From Neobacillus notoginsengisoli (lineage in GTDB: Bacteria > Bacillota > Bacilli > Bacillales > Cytobacillaceae): a stretch of 57,617 bases of DNA. This document shows positions 18,545 through 27,875 of the stretch, piece after piece (the stretch's first letter is position 1; each line of letters starts with the position of its first letter). The stretch lies in contig NZ_QWEG01000020.1 in assembly GCF_003515685.1 (NCBI RefSeq), positions 1 through 57,617 of the forward strand. The letters run 5' to 3'. Made by a program: the position numbers and the translations under genes. Below the pieces are notes generated by a model that worked only from the letters and a program-made list of their open reading frames with translations, was not told the DNA's origin and made no database searches.

Positions 18545-18664
18545 CCCGTCCTCACACCATGCAAGCGACGACACGCGTCTAAGGAGTCTTACTCCCACTG
18601 CATAGCCGAGTGCTTCCAGGTGTAACGGACAGGAAAGCATCGCCGGCCTGGATCCATTCCAGGC
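18545..18664 (-). ncRNA. Structured leader RNA, probable EAR (epsC) antitermination element
   Basis: The minus-strand transcript between the phosphatase and epsC genes is GC-rich and folds as nested stems. A 7-bp hairpin GCCTGGA/TCCAGGC spans 18646-18664. A closing stem pairs CCUGUCC (18627-18633) with GGACGGG (18545-18551). Inside it ACACC (18619-18623) pairs with GGUGU (18554-18558). Small hairpins CACU/AGUG and GGAGU/ACUCC (583-595 of this kilobase) lie within. The EAR element of B. subtilis occupies the same place, upstream of epsC, and lets polymerase pass distal terminators. Position and branching support the call; I could not run the Rfam model. Confidence 0.75.
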
Positions 18665-18709
18665 AAACTATTTTTAAAATCTCTGGTGACAGGGTTTATT
18701 TGACGTGCA

Positions 18710-19474
18710 TTAAAAAAGGCCGAGAAATTTCTTCTTTTTGATACGGGCAGGAATCTCACGATGGGCGTGCTTCCCTTCGATGAGGAGTTCTGCATTTTCC
18801 TTGAGCAAAAATACCATATCGGAACCGAAGGCTGAATGGATTGTATTGTATGCTTTTTCCATTTTAAAGCCCCGGTTTGTTACGTTATGGGCATCGGAAG
18901 CTAGAAAGTGTGTCAGGTTGGACTCCAAGAGTTGTATGGAGAACTTCTGGATCTTTTTGCCGAACTCTCCTGCTGCACTTGCCGCCGTGATTTGCGACAG
19001 AGCCCCTTTTTTAATGAGCTGGTAAAGTACTTCAGGACGCTCAATGATTTCCTGGTTCCGCTCAGGATGAGCGATGACCGGGATGTACCCTTTCAGCTGC
19101 AGATCGAAAAATAGTTTTTCCGTGTACCTTGGCACATGGCTTGCTGGCAGTTCGATTAACAAGTAATCGGAACCCGCCAGCGTTTGAATTTCCCCCTCAG
19201 CAACTCCATCAAGCAATTCTCCGTATATTCGGACTTCCTGGCCGGGCAAAATTTCTAAATCTACTTTTTCTTCTTTTAACTTTCGGTTTAACAAATGAAC
19301 TTTTTCAATAATCGTTTCTTTCGGATTAATGTCGAAACTATTCAAATGATGGGGAGTGGCGATTACTTTTGTTATGCCTTGCTCCATGGCTACTTTTGCC
19401 ATCATTATCGAGTCTTGCAGATTCTTGGCGCCATCATCGGCACCGGGCAGTATATGACAGTGAATATCGACCAA
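18710..19474 (-). CDS. PHP-type tyrosine-protein phosphatase (CpsB/YwqE)
   Basis: 254 aa with the manganese-binding PHP motifs MVDIHCHILPGADDG (residues 1-15), ATPHHLNSFD, IPVIAHPERNQ and LASDAHNVTNRG. This is the CpsB/Wzb-like phosphatase of Gram-positive capsule operons that dephosphorylates the tyrosine tail of the cognate BY-kinase. It follows that kinase with about 100 bp between. The last codons run close to the start of the long leader region that carries the EAR-like RNA. Confidence 0.92.
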   Translation of the reverse strand: MVDIHCHILPGADDGAKNLQDSIMMAKVAMEQGITKVIATPHHLNSFDINPKETIIEKVHLLNRKLKEEKVDLEILPGQEVRIYGELLDGVAEGEIQTLAGSDYLLIELPASHVPRYTEKLFFDLQLKGYIPVIAHPERNQEIIERPEVLYQLIKKGALSQITAASAAGEFGKKIQKFSIQLLESNLTHFLASDAHNVTNRGFKMEKAYNTIHSAFGSDMVFLLKENAELLIEGKHAHREIPARIKKKKFLGLF

Positions 19475-19571
19475 ATTCCCACCATCTTTCCAAAATTATG
19501 GCAAACAGATGTGTCTTTAATACTATCAGCAGTGCGTTAAAGCGACAAGGGGGAGATTTTGTCGAATCTTG

Positions 19572-20276
19572 TCATCTTGTACCGTAGTATTGATAATAAT
19601 AGTCATTTCCCTTGATTTCTTTATGGTTTAAAACTGTTCCGAGCAGTTTTCCTTTTGCCGATTCGAGCAGTTCTTTCGCCTTCGTGACTAGCTCGATTTC
19701 CGTCTTTCCGCTGTAAATGACAAGAAGCGTCCCATCGCATTTATTGGCGAGTATCTGCGCATCGGTTACGGCCAGAACTGGGGGCGTGTCGAAAAGGACC
19801 ATATCGAAATGGTCTTGCGCTTCTTTTAAAAGATGATCCATCGCGGCGGCCCCTAAGAGCTCTGCCGGATTAGGCGGAATCGGCCCGCTTGTCAGGACAT
19901 ACAAATCTTCAACTTCAGTTTTTCTGATGGCTTCCGGGAAGGCAACCTGCTTTGTCAGGACATTCGTCATGCCAAAGGTGTTCGGCACGTTAAAGGTGTA
20001 ATGGACAGTCGGCCTTCTCAGGTCGGCGTCGACAAGAAGTACCTTTTTTCCCTGCTGGGCAAACACGACAGCCAGATTGGCAACTGTTGTCGATTTGCCC
20101 TCTGAAGGGCCAGATGAGGTAACCATGAGTGATTTGATTTCGTTATCGATTGATGAAAACTGGATATTTGTCCGGATTGTCCGATATTGTTCCGAAATGG
20201 TTGATCTCGGGTCAAAGAGAGTGACCAATTTGACCTTGCTTGGTGCGATCATATTCCGTCTTTTTCTAAGAGCCAA
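19572..20276 (-). CDS. Tyrosine-protein kinase (BY-kinase, CpsD/YwqD type)
   Basis: 234 aa from a TTG at 20276 with GAGGTGAG just upstream. An ATG at 20309 is in frame but lacks a ribosome site. Walker A GPSEGKSTT, Walker A' LLVDADLRRP and Walker B VLFDTPPV are all present, and the C-terminus is a tyrosine cluster (NDYYYQYYGTR) that is autophosphorylated in this family. The membrane activator is the separate upstream gene, as in Firmicutes. The start overlaps the end of that gene by 11 bp. Together with the PHP phosphatase it controls chain length and synthesis. Confidence 0.92.
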   Translation of the reverse strand: MALRKRRNMIAPSKVKLVTLFDPRSTISEQYRTIRTNIQFSSIDNEIKSLMVTSSGPSEGKSTTVANLAVVFAQQGKKVLLVDADLRRPTVHYTFNVPNTFGMTNVLTKQVAFPEAIRKTEVEDLYVLTSGPIPPNPAELLGAAAMDHLLKEAQDHFDMVLFDTPPVLAVTDAQILANKCDGTLLVIYSGKTEIELVTKAKELLESAKGKLLGTVLNHKEIKGNDYYYQYYGTR

Positions 20277-21015
20277 ATGTCTCACCTCTTGTTCTTTTTC
20301 TCCGCTCATTGCGCTCGGTCCGCTTTGCCTTCATTTCCACTAGCTGGTCACTGTCAATCGTCGCAATGACGCCAAGGACGGGCAGGCCAAGGATTCTATC
20401 AATATCTTGTTCTGTTTTAACCGTATTATCGAGGTATTCAAGCAGGAATGCCACGCCAACACCAGCCATCAGTCCGACTACAAGGGCAATCGCTATGTTC
20501 AATAGCGGCCTTGGTTTGATTGGAGACGGGTTTTCGGCTAGCTCTGCTTTCGCAAGAATTTTTACGTTATCAACATGCATAATTGATTTGATTTCTGTTT
20601 CAAATACTTCTGCTGTTTCATTGGCGATTGTGACGGCCATTTTCGGGTCGGTATCCTGGACAGAGATGTTCAAAACCTGCGAATCGCGTTCGCTTCCGAC
20701 GTTAATTTTCGGATTAAGATCCCCTTCATAGTTAAGGTTTCTTTTCACAATATCAAGGATGGCCGGGCTCTTAATAATGACGTTGTAGGTGTTGATCAGC
20801 TGCAGGTTTGTTTGCACTTCGTTCGTGCTAATCATCGGCTGGTCTTTTTTCGCCTGGTTTACGAGGAGCTGTGTAGATGCCTGGTAGACCGGGGTCAGTA
20901 CAAAAAACGAAATAATAGCGCTGGCAAGAACAGCCACCGCAGTAATTGCTATGATAAGTTTTAGGCGTTTTTTTAATGTTTCAAACAATTCTTTTAAACT
21001 AATAGTCTCTTCCAT
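20266..21015 (-). CDS. Chain-length determinant/kinase activator (CpsC/YwqC, Wzz family)
   Basis: 249 aa. A Wzz domain lies between two membrane helices: one near the N-terminus (LIIAITAVAVLASAIISFFV) and one near residue 175 (IAIALVVGLMAGVGVAFL). The cytoplasmic tail (LEYLDNTVKTEQDIDRILGLPVLG) contacts and activates the BY-kinase in this family. First gene of the EPS operon. An extended -10 promoter lies about 33 bp upstream. The Arg/Lys-rich C-terminus (KRTERNERRKRTRGE) is typical. Confidence 0.92.
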   Translation of the reverse strand: MEETISLKELFETLKKRLKLIIAITAVAVLASAIISFFVLTPVYQASTQLLVNQAKKDQPMISTNEVQTNLQLINTYNVIIKSPAILDIVKRNLNYEGDLNPKINVGSERDSQVLNISVQDTDPKMAVTIANETAEVFETEIKSIMHVDNVKILAKAELAENPSPIKPRPLLNIAIALVVGLMAGVGVAFLLEYLDNTVKTEQDIDRILGLPVLGVIATIDSDQLVEMKAKRTERNERRKRTRGETFGS

Positions 21016-21047
21016 TCGGTCCTCCCGCTTTCTGTCGAACTAAGGCC

Positions 21048-21099
21048 ATTATACCACCTTAGAATGGCGCAAAATATGTAAAATCAGTGAGAATTTTAC
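21048..21099 (-). promoter_or_regulatory. EPS operon promoter with adjacent inverted repeat
   Basis: On the minus strand a perfect TATAAT (forward 21048-21053) is preceded by TG in the extended -10 arrangement (TGGTATAAT). The -35 is poor. Just upstream of the -35 position a perfect 7-bp inverted repeat, GTAAAAT-8 nt-ATTTTAC (21079-21099), could bind a regulator, probably an activator given the weak -35. The rest of 21100-21570 holds a dispersed repeat, a plus-oriented hairpin and the 3' element of the subtilase gene. Confidence 0.6.
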
Positions 21100-21207
21100 C
21101 GTAATTCCAACCCATTAATCTCAATTAAACCATATATTTGCTAAAAAATGTAGGAGTTTTTCACATTTACCAATATTTAGATGGTCTTATTTGCTAGTTT
21201 GGGGGTA

Positions 21208-21238
21208 GTGAAGCACGGGGACGGTTCCAGTGCCTCAC
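21208..21238. repeat. Dispersed REP-like repeat (GGGACGGTTC family)
   Basis: The core GGGGACGGTTCCAG is flanked by inverted ends GTGAAGCA.../TGCCTCAC. It is one of about 16 copies in the window; see the finding on this family. Confidence 0.75.
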
Positions 21239-21439
21239 TGTGTTTTCTATAGGGAAATAGAAACGGGGTTAGGAGCTTTGGTATATCGAAGGTATAGTAG
21301 AGGAATGAAACATTAATAGTATGGGCATTTGGCGTAGGGTTATCTACGCCATTGGGTTTGGTTACGTTAGTTCGCTTGTGCACGCTCAAAGAAGTGAAAC
21401 CCGTTTATACGTAAAGGATTCAATGGTAGTAATGTTTAA

Positions 21440-21472
21440 GGGGAAGCCAATGATTCGGCTTCCCCTCTTTTT
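21440..21472 (+). terminator. Hairpin with plus-strand U tract
   Basis: GGGGAAGCC (21440-21448) pairs with GGCTTCCCC (21457-21465), followed on the plus strand by TCTTTTTC. The same hairpin lies downstream of the minus-strand subtilase gene, but in that direction it lacks a U run. It may therefore mainly block antisense transcription. Confidence 0.55.
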
Positions 21473-21498
21473 CATTCTTTTTTAGCTAGTCTCTCGGC

Positions 21499-21569
21499 CT
21501 TTCCGCGGTTGTTACAGTTAAAGGCACTTACGTGGTGGCCGGTTTTTCTTTTGCTAAGAGCGGGTTTGG
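21499..21569 (-). repeat. 3'-UTR element shared with the M28 peptidase gene (copy A)
   Basis: 71 bp starting one base after the subtilase stop codon. It matches 27998-28068 without gaps at 63 of 71 positions. A GUAA tetraloop stem shows a compensatory change between the copies. Confidence 0.7.
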
Positions 21570-21570
21570 T

Positions 21571-24500
21571 CTACAGCTTTGTTGACTGGATGCCTGTGTA
21601 GTTGCTGTAGACTTTCTTGCCGTTGACGACGCGGTAGGCTCTTACTTTGTAGTAGTAGGCCTTGCCCTTCTTTAACTTCGTGTTTGTAAAGGATTGGGCG
21701 GATCCTGATTTGACTAGCGAATATTTTCCGCCTTTCGTTGTTGAACGATAGACTTCATAGCCGCTTGCTCCGTTTACTTTCGACCAGGAGACTTTGATGG
21801 ATGTGCTGCTGGCTTTGGCGGTTTTGAAACCGGACGGCGTCTTCGGAACAGGCTTGCCGCTTACGGCACTAGAATACGGGCTGACGAGCTTCTTGCCTTC
21901 GACTGTGCTGTAAGCCTTTACCTTATAGTAGTAAGTTTTACCGGTTCCGAGCTTGTTGTGCGCGAAACTGGTTGTGCTGCCTTTTGTGATTGTGGCGATT
22001 TTTTTGTAACTGCCGGTCTTCGAAGTGGCCATGTACACTTCGTAGCCTGTAGCGCCGGAGACTTTTTTCCAGCTGACTGTCAGTTTGTTATAGTCGCTTG
22101 ATGCAGCTTTTACGGATGTTGGCGCGGCAGGGTTCTTCACATACCGTGCATACACATTCGTATCCGCGACGATTAGGGAATTGAAGTTAAACTTTGTTTT
22201 CAGGTTCTTATCCTTATACCAGCCAATGAAGGTATAGCCCGCCTTGGCTGGAGCGGAAGGTGCTTTCACTTTCGTATCTTCGACTACGTCTTGCTGCTTG
22301 AGTAGCTTCGATCCATCATAAAACTTCACTTTGTACTTTGATTCGCCGCGGAAGATGTTGACTGTTTTCGTTGTTTTGTGGCCAGCGATGTCTTCCAGTT
22401 CGAGAGCAAAGGTGTTTGTTCCGAGATTCAGCGGAAGGACAGTTGACACTGTTTCCTTGATCCCTTTGATATCAAAGTTTTCAAAATTGAATTCTTTGCT
22501 GAACACTTCGTCGCCATCGATTTTGTAAATCAATGTTTCGTTCTGGTCAGAAATCGTTGCTTTCAAGGTGACTTTGTCAACGTTCTTTTTCACTTTGGAT
22601 GGAACATCAACAGTTAGTACAGGTGCTGTTGTATCGACGAGCAGGTCACGGATGAGATAGTCGATTTTGTTCCCTGCAACATCGGATCCAGCAATTCTGA
22701 TCTGTCTGTGGCCGTCCGCAAGTTTAATATTCGTGCTGAAATCATAGCGTTTTTCTTTGTCGTTCCAAACGAGCTTGACTGCTTTTCCGTCTACAGTCAA
22801 CTCTTTCATCGGTGATGCATCTTTGACATAGCCAGTTACCTGGATGTCATTGTGGTCGATCACACTCGTTGCAGTCGGCGATGTCACGTGGATAAACGGA
22901 ATGGTCGTATCGTTCATTCCATTTACAACTGCCTTTGTCGTATTGCCTGCAAAGTCGTGTGCGATGACTTCGACAGTTGCATCCTTTGCAACCGCTTCTT
23001 TTAATTTGTAGGTCGTTTTGTCCCCGGCCAAAGGAAGTTCCTTCTCGCCATAGACAGACTTGCCGTTTAGCAAAATGTCGTAGTAAGCAATGCCAGAACC
23101 TTTTCCGTCCGTTCCGGTGACGGTTACTGTATCACCTGATACTGCTGCCGTTACTGTCGGTGCAACCGTATCAACCAACACTGGGAACGTCATTTTTTGC
23201 GCTTTTTTGCCTGGGAAGTCAATGGTGGATGAAACTTCATAGAAATACTGGCCATCAGCCACCAACTTGTTTTTCACTTTTCCATCCCAGCCGGCTGAAG
23301 GAGTTAAGTAATATTGCGCTCCTCTGTTGCCGTCATTGAAGTTTTTACGGACGAACTCCTGGGACTTCAGCTTGCGAAGGACATTTCCGTCCTTGTCGAC
23401 GATGTTGTATTCGACCACTTTCGCATTTCTCATGAATGAAAGGATCGGAACGGCGTTATCACTCACACCGTCGCCATTTGGAGAAATAGCAATCTGGCTT
23501 GTTTTCACCGAGTCGTCAGCCGGATTGTAGCCAAGGTAGTCGTAATTGTTATTGCCGTCTTTATCCTTGCCGGCATTCGTTACCAAGCCAGTCCATGCAT
23601 AGAATGAGTCTTCGTCTTTGCCGTCGTAGATCATTTCGTCAAGGACAGGCGGCTTGTTCCAGTCGCCGTTAAAGCCGACATATGGAACGTGTAGCTCTGG
23701 GTTTTCATCCTTCACGTCTGTTAGTGTGACGAAGCCTTCAACGAAGTAGCCGTTTTCGAACAATTCATCGAGTGGCGCGCCGTAACCCCAGTCTTCCGTA
23801 TTATTCAGGTCAACTGTTACTTCAACTGTTGCGGTTCCTTTTGCCGGAACTGACAATTGTTTTTTATTGAAGGAGATTGGGAATTCACCAACACCTGATT
23901 TAGGGTCAAAGTCCCCATCCGATTTATAGATTCCGTTTGCTTCCTGGGAATCAAAACCGCCGATGGCAAGATCGGTCTGGACATTGCCGCTGACATTATA
24001 CGTTACAGCTTTGCCAGAGTAGTTTTTCGCCTCCAACGTGAAGGTTGCCTTATTTCCCTTGATTTCTTTCAATTCAACTTTTGCTGAATTTGTTCCTTTA
24101 TTCGTTACAACAACAGGTGTGCCAAGGGCGTTATGCAATTGCATCAGTCCGGCACCCTGGCGGCGAGGAGAATATGGGTTGTGCATATAAGCGCCATTAT
24201 AGGTCCCTTTGTCCTCGACCACTTTCGCTGTATTCATGAGGATGTTTTTTGCCATTTGAACTCTTGCTGCGCCAGTTAGTTCTGGGAAATCCTTTTTCAC
24301 ACGTTCTAATACAAGCGCGGAACCCCCGGAAACGTGTGGAGCTGCCATGGATGTGCCGCTCATTCCACCGTATTTATTGTCATTCAAAGTGGAATAAATG
24401 TTTCCGCCTGGTGCCGTGATTTCCGGCTTCAGGTCAAGGTTAGGCGTCACCCCCCAGGATGTAAAGCTCGACATTTGATCGGCGGTAGGGTTTACCGCTG

Positions 24501-26112
24501 TGATCTTGTCACCCTGGAACTCAATAGTTACTTTTGTACCTGCAACGATTTTGGACTTAAGCAAATCTCCGTCCGTTTTCAGCATGAAAAGCTGTGGAAT
24601 CTTTATTTCAGGATCCGTTGCCATGCTTACATAACCAGCTGCATTGTTGTACACAATCACACCGGCCGCACCGGCTGCCTGGGCGTTTATCGCTTTTTCT
24701 ACGAATGTCAGCGTACCGCGCTGAACAAGCGCATATTTCCCTTTGAAGTCTTTGCCTGCAAATTCCTCTGGCTTGCCGATACCGGCATCGAGGATTTCAA
24801 AAACCTTCTGAGACTGCTTATTCGGGTCTGCTGAGCTTGCCGACATGAACGGCGCTTTTCCGGCTTCAGCGCCGTCAAATGAATAAGTGGCCGCGAACAT
24901 GTCGATAAAGCTGTTTTCAAGGGAAGCGACTTGAAGTGAATTTGTCGACAAGCCAGGCGCCCCTACAACACCTTTATCTGGATTTGAAGCAAGTGTGTTA
25001 AAGTATCCATCGCCCAAATGATTGGAGTTCCCGGCGGAGATGGACATCAGAACGCCGTTATCAATCCCTCTTTGGACTGCGACCTGCTCGGGATCATCTG
25101 GTGCGACGAATGCCCCAGTCGAACCTAGGCTCATATTGACAACATCGGCATTCAGCTTGATTGCGTCATCAATCGCTTTGATGATGATGTCGCTCCAAGT
25201 GGAAGGCATTTCAGGGTCATTGCCGAATACTTTCAGCCCAAGTAACTGAGCTTCCGGAGCAACCCCTTTAATGCCCCCATTTTTCTCGTCACCATTGGCT
25301 CCAACTGTTCCGGAGACGTGCATGCCATGCATGGAAGCGCCTGGGCCAAGATCGAGAATCTCGCTGTTTTCGTCATAATAGTTGTACCCGTAAGGAACTT
25401 TATCGGTATAGAACTTGCCGCGCAGCCCATTTGCCGCGACGGAAGCGTCAACCTTGTCCTTTGTTAAAGCGGCTTTGGCCTTGTCAGACAGGACCATGTC
25501 TTTATGGCTCGGGTCGATGCCTGTATCAATTACACCGACGATCATGCCCTCGCCTTTATAGCCATACTCGTCCCACGCTTTTTGGGCTTGGACAATGGCT
25601 TTGCTGTATTTCATGTCAGGCTTGATTTCCGGGCGTTGGTATTCATGCGCGATGGTTACCTTCGATACGCCATCAGTCCCTTCAATCAGCGGAATTTGTC
25701 CATATTCAACGACACCACTGAATCCATTGAACGTTGTGGTGAAGTTTTGCTTGTACTGCATTTTGATTGCTTTTTGCTGTAGTTTGGCTTTTACATTTGT
25801 TTGCGCGTCTACGGCTTTCTTTTGCAAGCTTGCTTTGATAGAACTAGACAGTTCGCCATATTTTTTCCCTTGCTTTGTCGCATATGTAACCGCGGGGTCG
25901 CCATCAACCTCAACAATTACACGGACCTTATCAGACCTTTTATAGGTTTGGTCCGCATTTTTTTCTTTTACTGTTTTTGAAAGGGAATTTCTTTCGGTTT
26001 GGCCCGCTTTTGGGGCGGCTTTACGTGCTACGTTTGGTGACGCAGCTTGGGCAAAACTAGAGAAGATCATTAAAAAGACTAGGAATAACGGTATAATCCT
26101 TTTCACTCTCAA
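21571..26112 (-). CDS. Large secreted subtilisin-like serine protease (Vpr-like, S8)
   Basis: 1513 aa from a TTG at 26112, chosen because AAAAGGAGG ends 7 nt before it; the signal peptide then is RVKRIIPLFLVFLMIFSSFAQA. Order of domains: I9-type propeptide (RVIVEVDGDPAVTYA to EGTDGVSKVTIAHEY), S8 catalytic domain with Asp196 (VIDTG), His262 (MHGMHVSG) and Ser588 (GTSMAAPHVSGG), and a PA domain inserted before the Ser (about 410-540). Fn3-like/C5a-peptidase-type and Ig-like regions follow (VTVTGTDGKGSG, ITVTSPTATSV-like segments). A Listeria-Bacteroides repeat (GYTFIGWYKDKNLKTKFNF) and two Fn3 domains with SWxKVxGAxGYEVY end the protein. No LPXTG or SLH anchor is visible. Confidence 0.93.
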   Translation of the reverse strand: MRVKRIIPLFLVFLMIFSSFAQAASPNVARKAAPKAGQTERNSLSKTVKEKNADQTYKRSDKVRVIVEVDGDPAVTYATKQGKKYGELSSSIKASLQKKAVDAQTNVKAKLQQKAIKMQYKQNFTTTFNGFSGVVEYGQIPLIEGTDGVSKVTIAHEYQRPEIKPDMKYSKAIVQAQKAWDEYGYKGEGMIVGVIDTGIDPSHKDMVLSDKAKAALTKDKVDASVAANGLRGKFYTDKVPYGYNYYDENSEILDLGPGASMHGMHVSGTVGANGDEKNGGIKGVAPEAQLLGLKVFGNDPEMPSTWSDIIIKAIDDAIKLNADVVNMSLGSTGAFVAPDDPEQVAVQRGIDNGVLMSISAGNSNHLGDGYFNTLASNPDKGVVGAPGLSTNSLQVASLENSFIDMFAATYSFDGAEAGKAPFMSASSADPNKQSQKVFEILDAGIGKPEEFAGKDFKGKYALVQRGTLTFVEKAINAQAAGAAGVIVYNNAAGYVSMATDPEIKIPQLFMLKTDGDLLKSKIVAGTKVTIEFQGDKITAVNPTADQMSSFTSWGVTPNLDLKPEITAPGGNIYSTLNDNKYGGMSGTSMAAPHVSGGSALVLERVKKDFPELTGAARVQMAKNILMNTAKVVEDKGTYNGAYMHNPYSPRRQGAGLMQLHNALGTPVVVTNKGTNSAKVELKEIKGNKATFTLEAKNYSGKAVTYNVSGNVQTDLAIGGFDSQEANGIYKSDGDFDPKSGVGEFPISFNKKQLSVPAKGTATVEVTVDLNNTEDWGYGAPLDELFENGYFVEGFVTLTDVKDENPELHVPYVGFNGDWNKPPVLDEMIYDGKDEDSFYAWTGLVTNAGKDKDGNNNYDYLGYNPADDSVKTSQIAISPNGDGVSDNAVPILSFMRNAKVVEYNIVDKDGNVLRKLKSQEFVRKNFNDGNRGAQYYLTPSAGWDGKVKNKLVADGQYFYEVSSTIDFPGKKAQKMTFPVLVDTVAPTVTAAVSGDTVTVTGTDGKGSGIAYYDILLNGKSVYGEKELPLAGDKTTYKLKEAVAKDATVEVIAHDFAGNTTKAVVNGMNDTTIPFIHVTSPTATSVIDHNDIQVTGYVKDASPMKELTVDGKAVKLVWNDKEKRYDFSTNIKLADGHRQIRIAGSDVAGNKIDYLIRDLLVDTTAPVLTVDVPSKVKKNVDKVTLKATISDQNETLIYKIDGDEVFSKEFNFENFDIKGIKETVSTVLPLNLGTNTFALELEDIAGHKTTKTVNIFRGESKYKVKFYDGSKLLKQQDVVEDTKVKAPSAPAKAGYTFIGWYKDKNLKTKFNFNSLIVADTNVYARYVKNPAAPTSVKAASSDYNKLTVSWKKVSGATGYEVYMATSKTGSYKKIATITKGSTTSFAHNKLGTGKTYYYKVKAYSTVEGKKLVSPYSSAVSGKPVPKTPSGFKTAKASSTSIKVSWSKVNGASGYEVYRSTTKGGKYSLVKSGSAQSFTNTKLKKGKAYYYKVRAYRVVNGKKVYSNYTGIQSTKL

Positions 26113-26769
26113 TACATTTCCTCCTTTTGGGTTCCTCAACTTCGACAACCTATCTATCTAGCAACCTTTTATTCTCGTAGGAAAAATGACCCCCTTTAGA
26201 TTTTCCTTTTTTTGAACACAGTTAAATTTTAATTCAGAATTGGCCAAATTATCAATATATTTTGTATATCAAAATACTAAAATAAAACGACAAATTTTGA
26301 CACGGGGAGAGGGTTCGACAAAGAGAGGGGGTTTTGGGTGGCTGGCGGTTTGGCAATGTTCTTTTAACTGGGAAGGAAGGGGACTGGATCGGCGAACGAT
26401 GACTAGTGAATTTTGACTATGAATATTTTGCAAGTATAGCCATCCTCAGAGGATAACTATTCATAAGTCTTCCATCTAGTACGGAACTGCTAGTGAATTG
26501 GCTTGATTGAATAGTAAGTTTCTAGTGAACGATACGAAATTAACTAGCTAGGAATGGCTATTATTTCTCGCGATGAGTAGCCCGGGTCAGACGCCTACTA
26601 CTTCGCGCAGCAACACATAGCAAATATTCACTAGTAGGAAGCAAGGGGACGGTTCTACTGCTTCATTCGACACCCGAATGAAGCGCTGGAACCGTCCCCC
26701 TGCCTCAATCGGTTGAAATAGTTTACTTATCTTCCAATTAGGAAATGAATAAAAAGAAACATTATAAAC
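26113..26769. other. Gene-free stretch between the subtilase and the AI-2E family gene
   Basis: No coding signal. It contains several scattered CTAGTGAA/TTCACTAG words between 26400 and 26640 and a double copy of the dispersed repeat at 26639-26706. The upstream 150 bp must carry the subtilase promoter, but no clear hexamers stand out. Confidence 0.5.
26639..26706. repeat. Dispersed REP-like repeat, two inverted cores
   Basis: GGGGACGGTTCTACTGCTTC is followed by its inverted counterpart GAAGCGCTGGAACCGTCCCC, joined by CATTCGACACCCGAAT. This gives a large stem-loop. Confidence 0.75.
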
Positions 26770-26798
26770 TTGTAATGGTTGCCGGAAAGGTTGATAAT
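26770..26798 (+). promoter_or_regulatory. Predicted SigA promoter of the AI-2E family gene
   Basis: TTGTAA (26770-26775), a 17-nt spacer and GATAAT (26793-26798). Transcription would start near 26805, about 36 nt before the GTG. Confidence 0.55.
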
Positions 26799-26840
26799 AT
26801 ACGTTATTGAGTAGGTTTTTGATTAAGGGGAAATGTTTAA

Positions 26841-27854
26841 GTGGAAGCGCTAGCTGAATTGTTTCGAAATAAGGGTATAAAACGAATTGTTATCTTTTCT
26901 TTAATGGTTTTATTCTTATACAGCGTACGGAGTATCATCAATTTAATTTTGTTAACGTTCATTTTTGCTTTTTTAATGGACCGGATTGTGGAGTTTACCG
27001 CTAGGCGGATTGCGATTAATCGACGCGTGCTCGTTTTAATTCTGTACACACTTATCGTCGGTTTATTAACATTTGGGCTTGTGAGATATTTACCGATTAT
27101 TGCGGGTGAAATTAGTGAGCTTGTTAAACGGATCACATCGTTTTACACCCAGCCGCATGACAACGTGATAATAAATTATATTGAATCGATTCTTTCAAAT
27201 AATCAAATTGCGGCCTATTTGGAAAATGGCGTATCCTTTTTGCTCAAATACTTTACCGGTATAAGTAAAACGAGTATTCAGGTATTAATTGCGTTGATTT
27301 TAAGTTTATTTTTCTTGCTGGAAAAACCACGGTTACAACAATTTACGCGTAAATTTAAGACGAGTAAAATTGCTCCATTTTATTATGAAATTGAGTTTTT
27401 TGGCAGAAAGTTCACAAGGACGTTTGGAAAAGTGATCGAGGCTCAATTTATTATTGCCATTGTCAATTGTGTATTGACTGTTATTTCTTTAGTCATCTTG
27501 GGCTTCCCGCAAATTTTTGGATTGGCGATTATGATTTTCTTCCTTGGACTGATTCCGGTTGCCGGGGTGATGATTTCACTCATTCCGCTTACTTTGATTG
27601 CCTATACCATTGGTGGCCTCATGAAAGTGGTTTATGTGTTGATTGCCATTACGATTATCCATGCGATTGAAGCCTATGTATTAAATCCTAAGCTGATGTC
27701 ATCTAAAACGAATCTCCCGGTTTTTTTCACATTTATTGTCCTCATTTTTTCACAGCATTTCTTTGGGGTATGGGGGCTCATTCTCGGAATTCCCGTGTTC
27801 GTCTTCTTACTAGACGTGTTAGAGGTAACAAACAAACAATCGGTGAACCAGTAA
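26841..27854 (+). CDS. AI-2E family transporter/permease
   Basis: 337 aa, GTG start with AAGGGG 9 nt upstream. About eight membrane helices, a middle soluble segment, and the conserved block FGLAIMIFFLGLIPVAGVMISLIPLTLIA with the GLIPxxG signature of PF01594. The C-terminal part (AYVLNPKLMSSKTNLPVFFTFIVLI) is also typical. Members export or exchange small molecules or ions; the family name from TqsA does not prove autoinducer transport. Monocistronic: own promoter and a strong terminator after it. Confidence 0.88.
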   Translation: MEALAELFRNKGIKRIVIFSLMVLFLYSVRSIINLILLTFIFAFLMDRIVEFTARRIAINRRVLVLILYTLIVGLLTFGLVRYLPIIAGEISELVKRITSFYTQPHDNVIINYIESILSNNQIAAYLENGVSFLLKYFTGISKTSIQVLIALILSLFFLLEKPRLQQFTRKFKTSKIAPFYYEIEFFGRKFTRTFGKVIEAQFIIAIVNCVLTVISLVILGFPQIFGLAIMIFFLGLIPVAGVMISLIPLTLIAYTIGGLMKVVYVLIAITIIHAIEAYVLNPKLMSSKTNLPVFFTFIVLIFSQHFFGVWGLILGIPVFVFLLDVLEVTNKQSVNQ

Positions 27855-27875
27855 ACTTCCATACTCTTTTCACAG

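Noticed and set aside
24334-24834. 166-codon plus-strand frame opposite the subtilase
   Set aside because: It lies opposite the catalytic and PA domains of the protease and has no ribosome site or family features.
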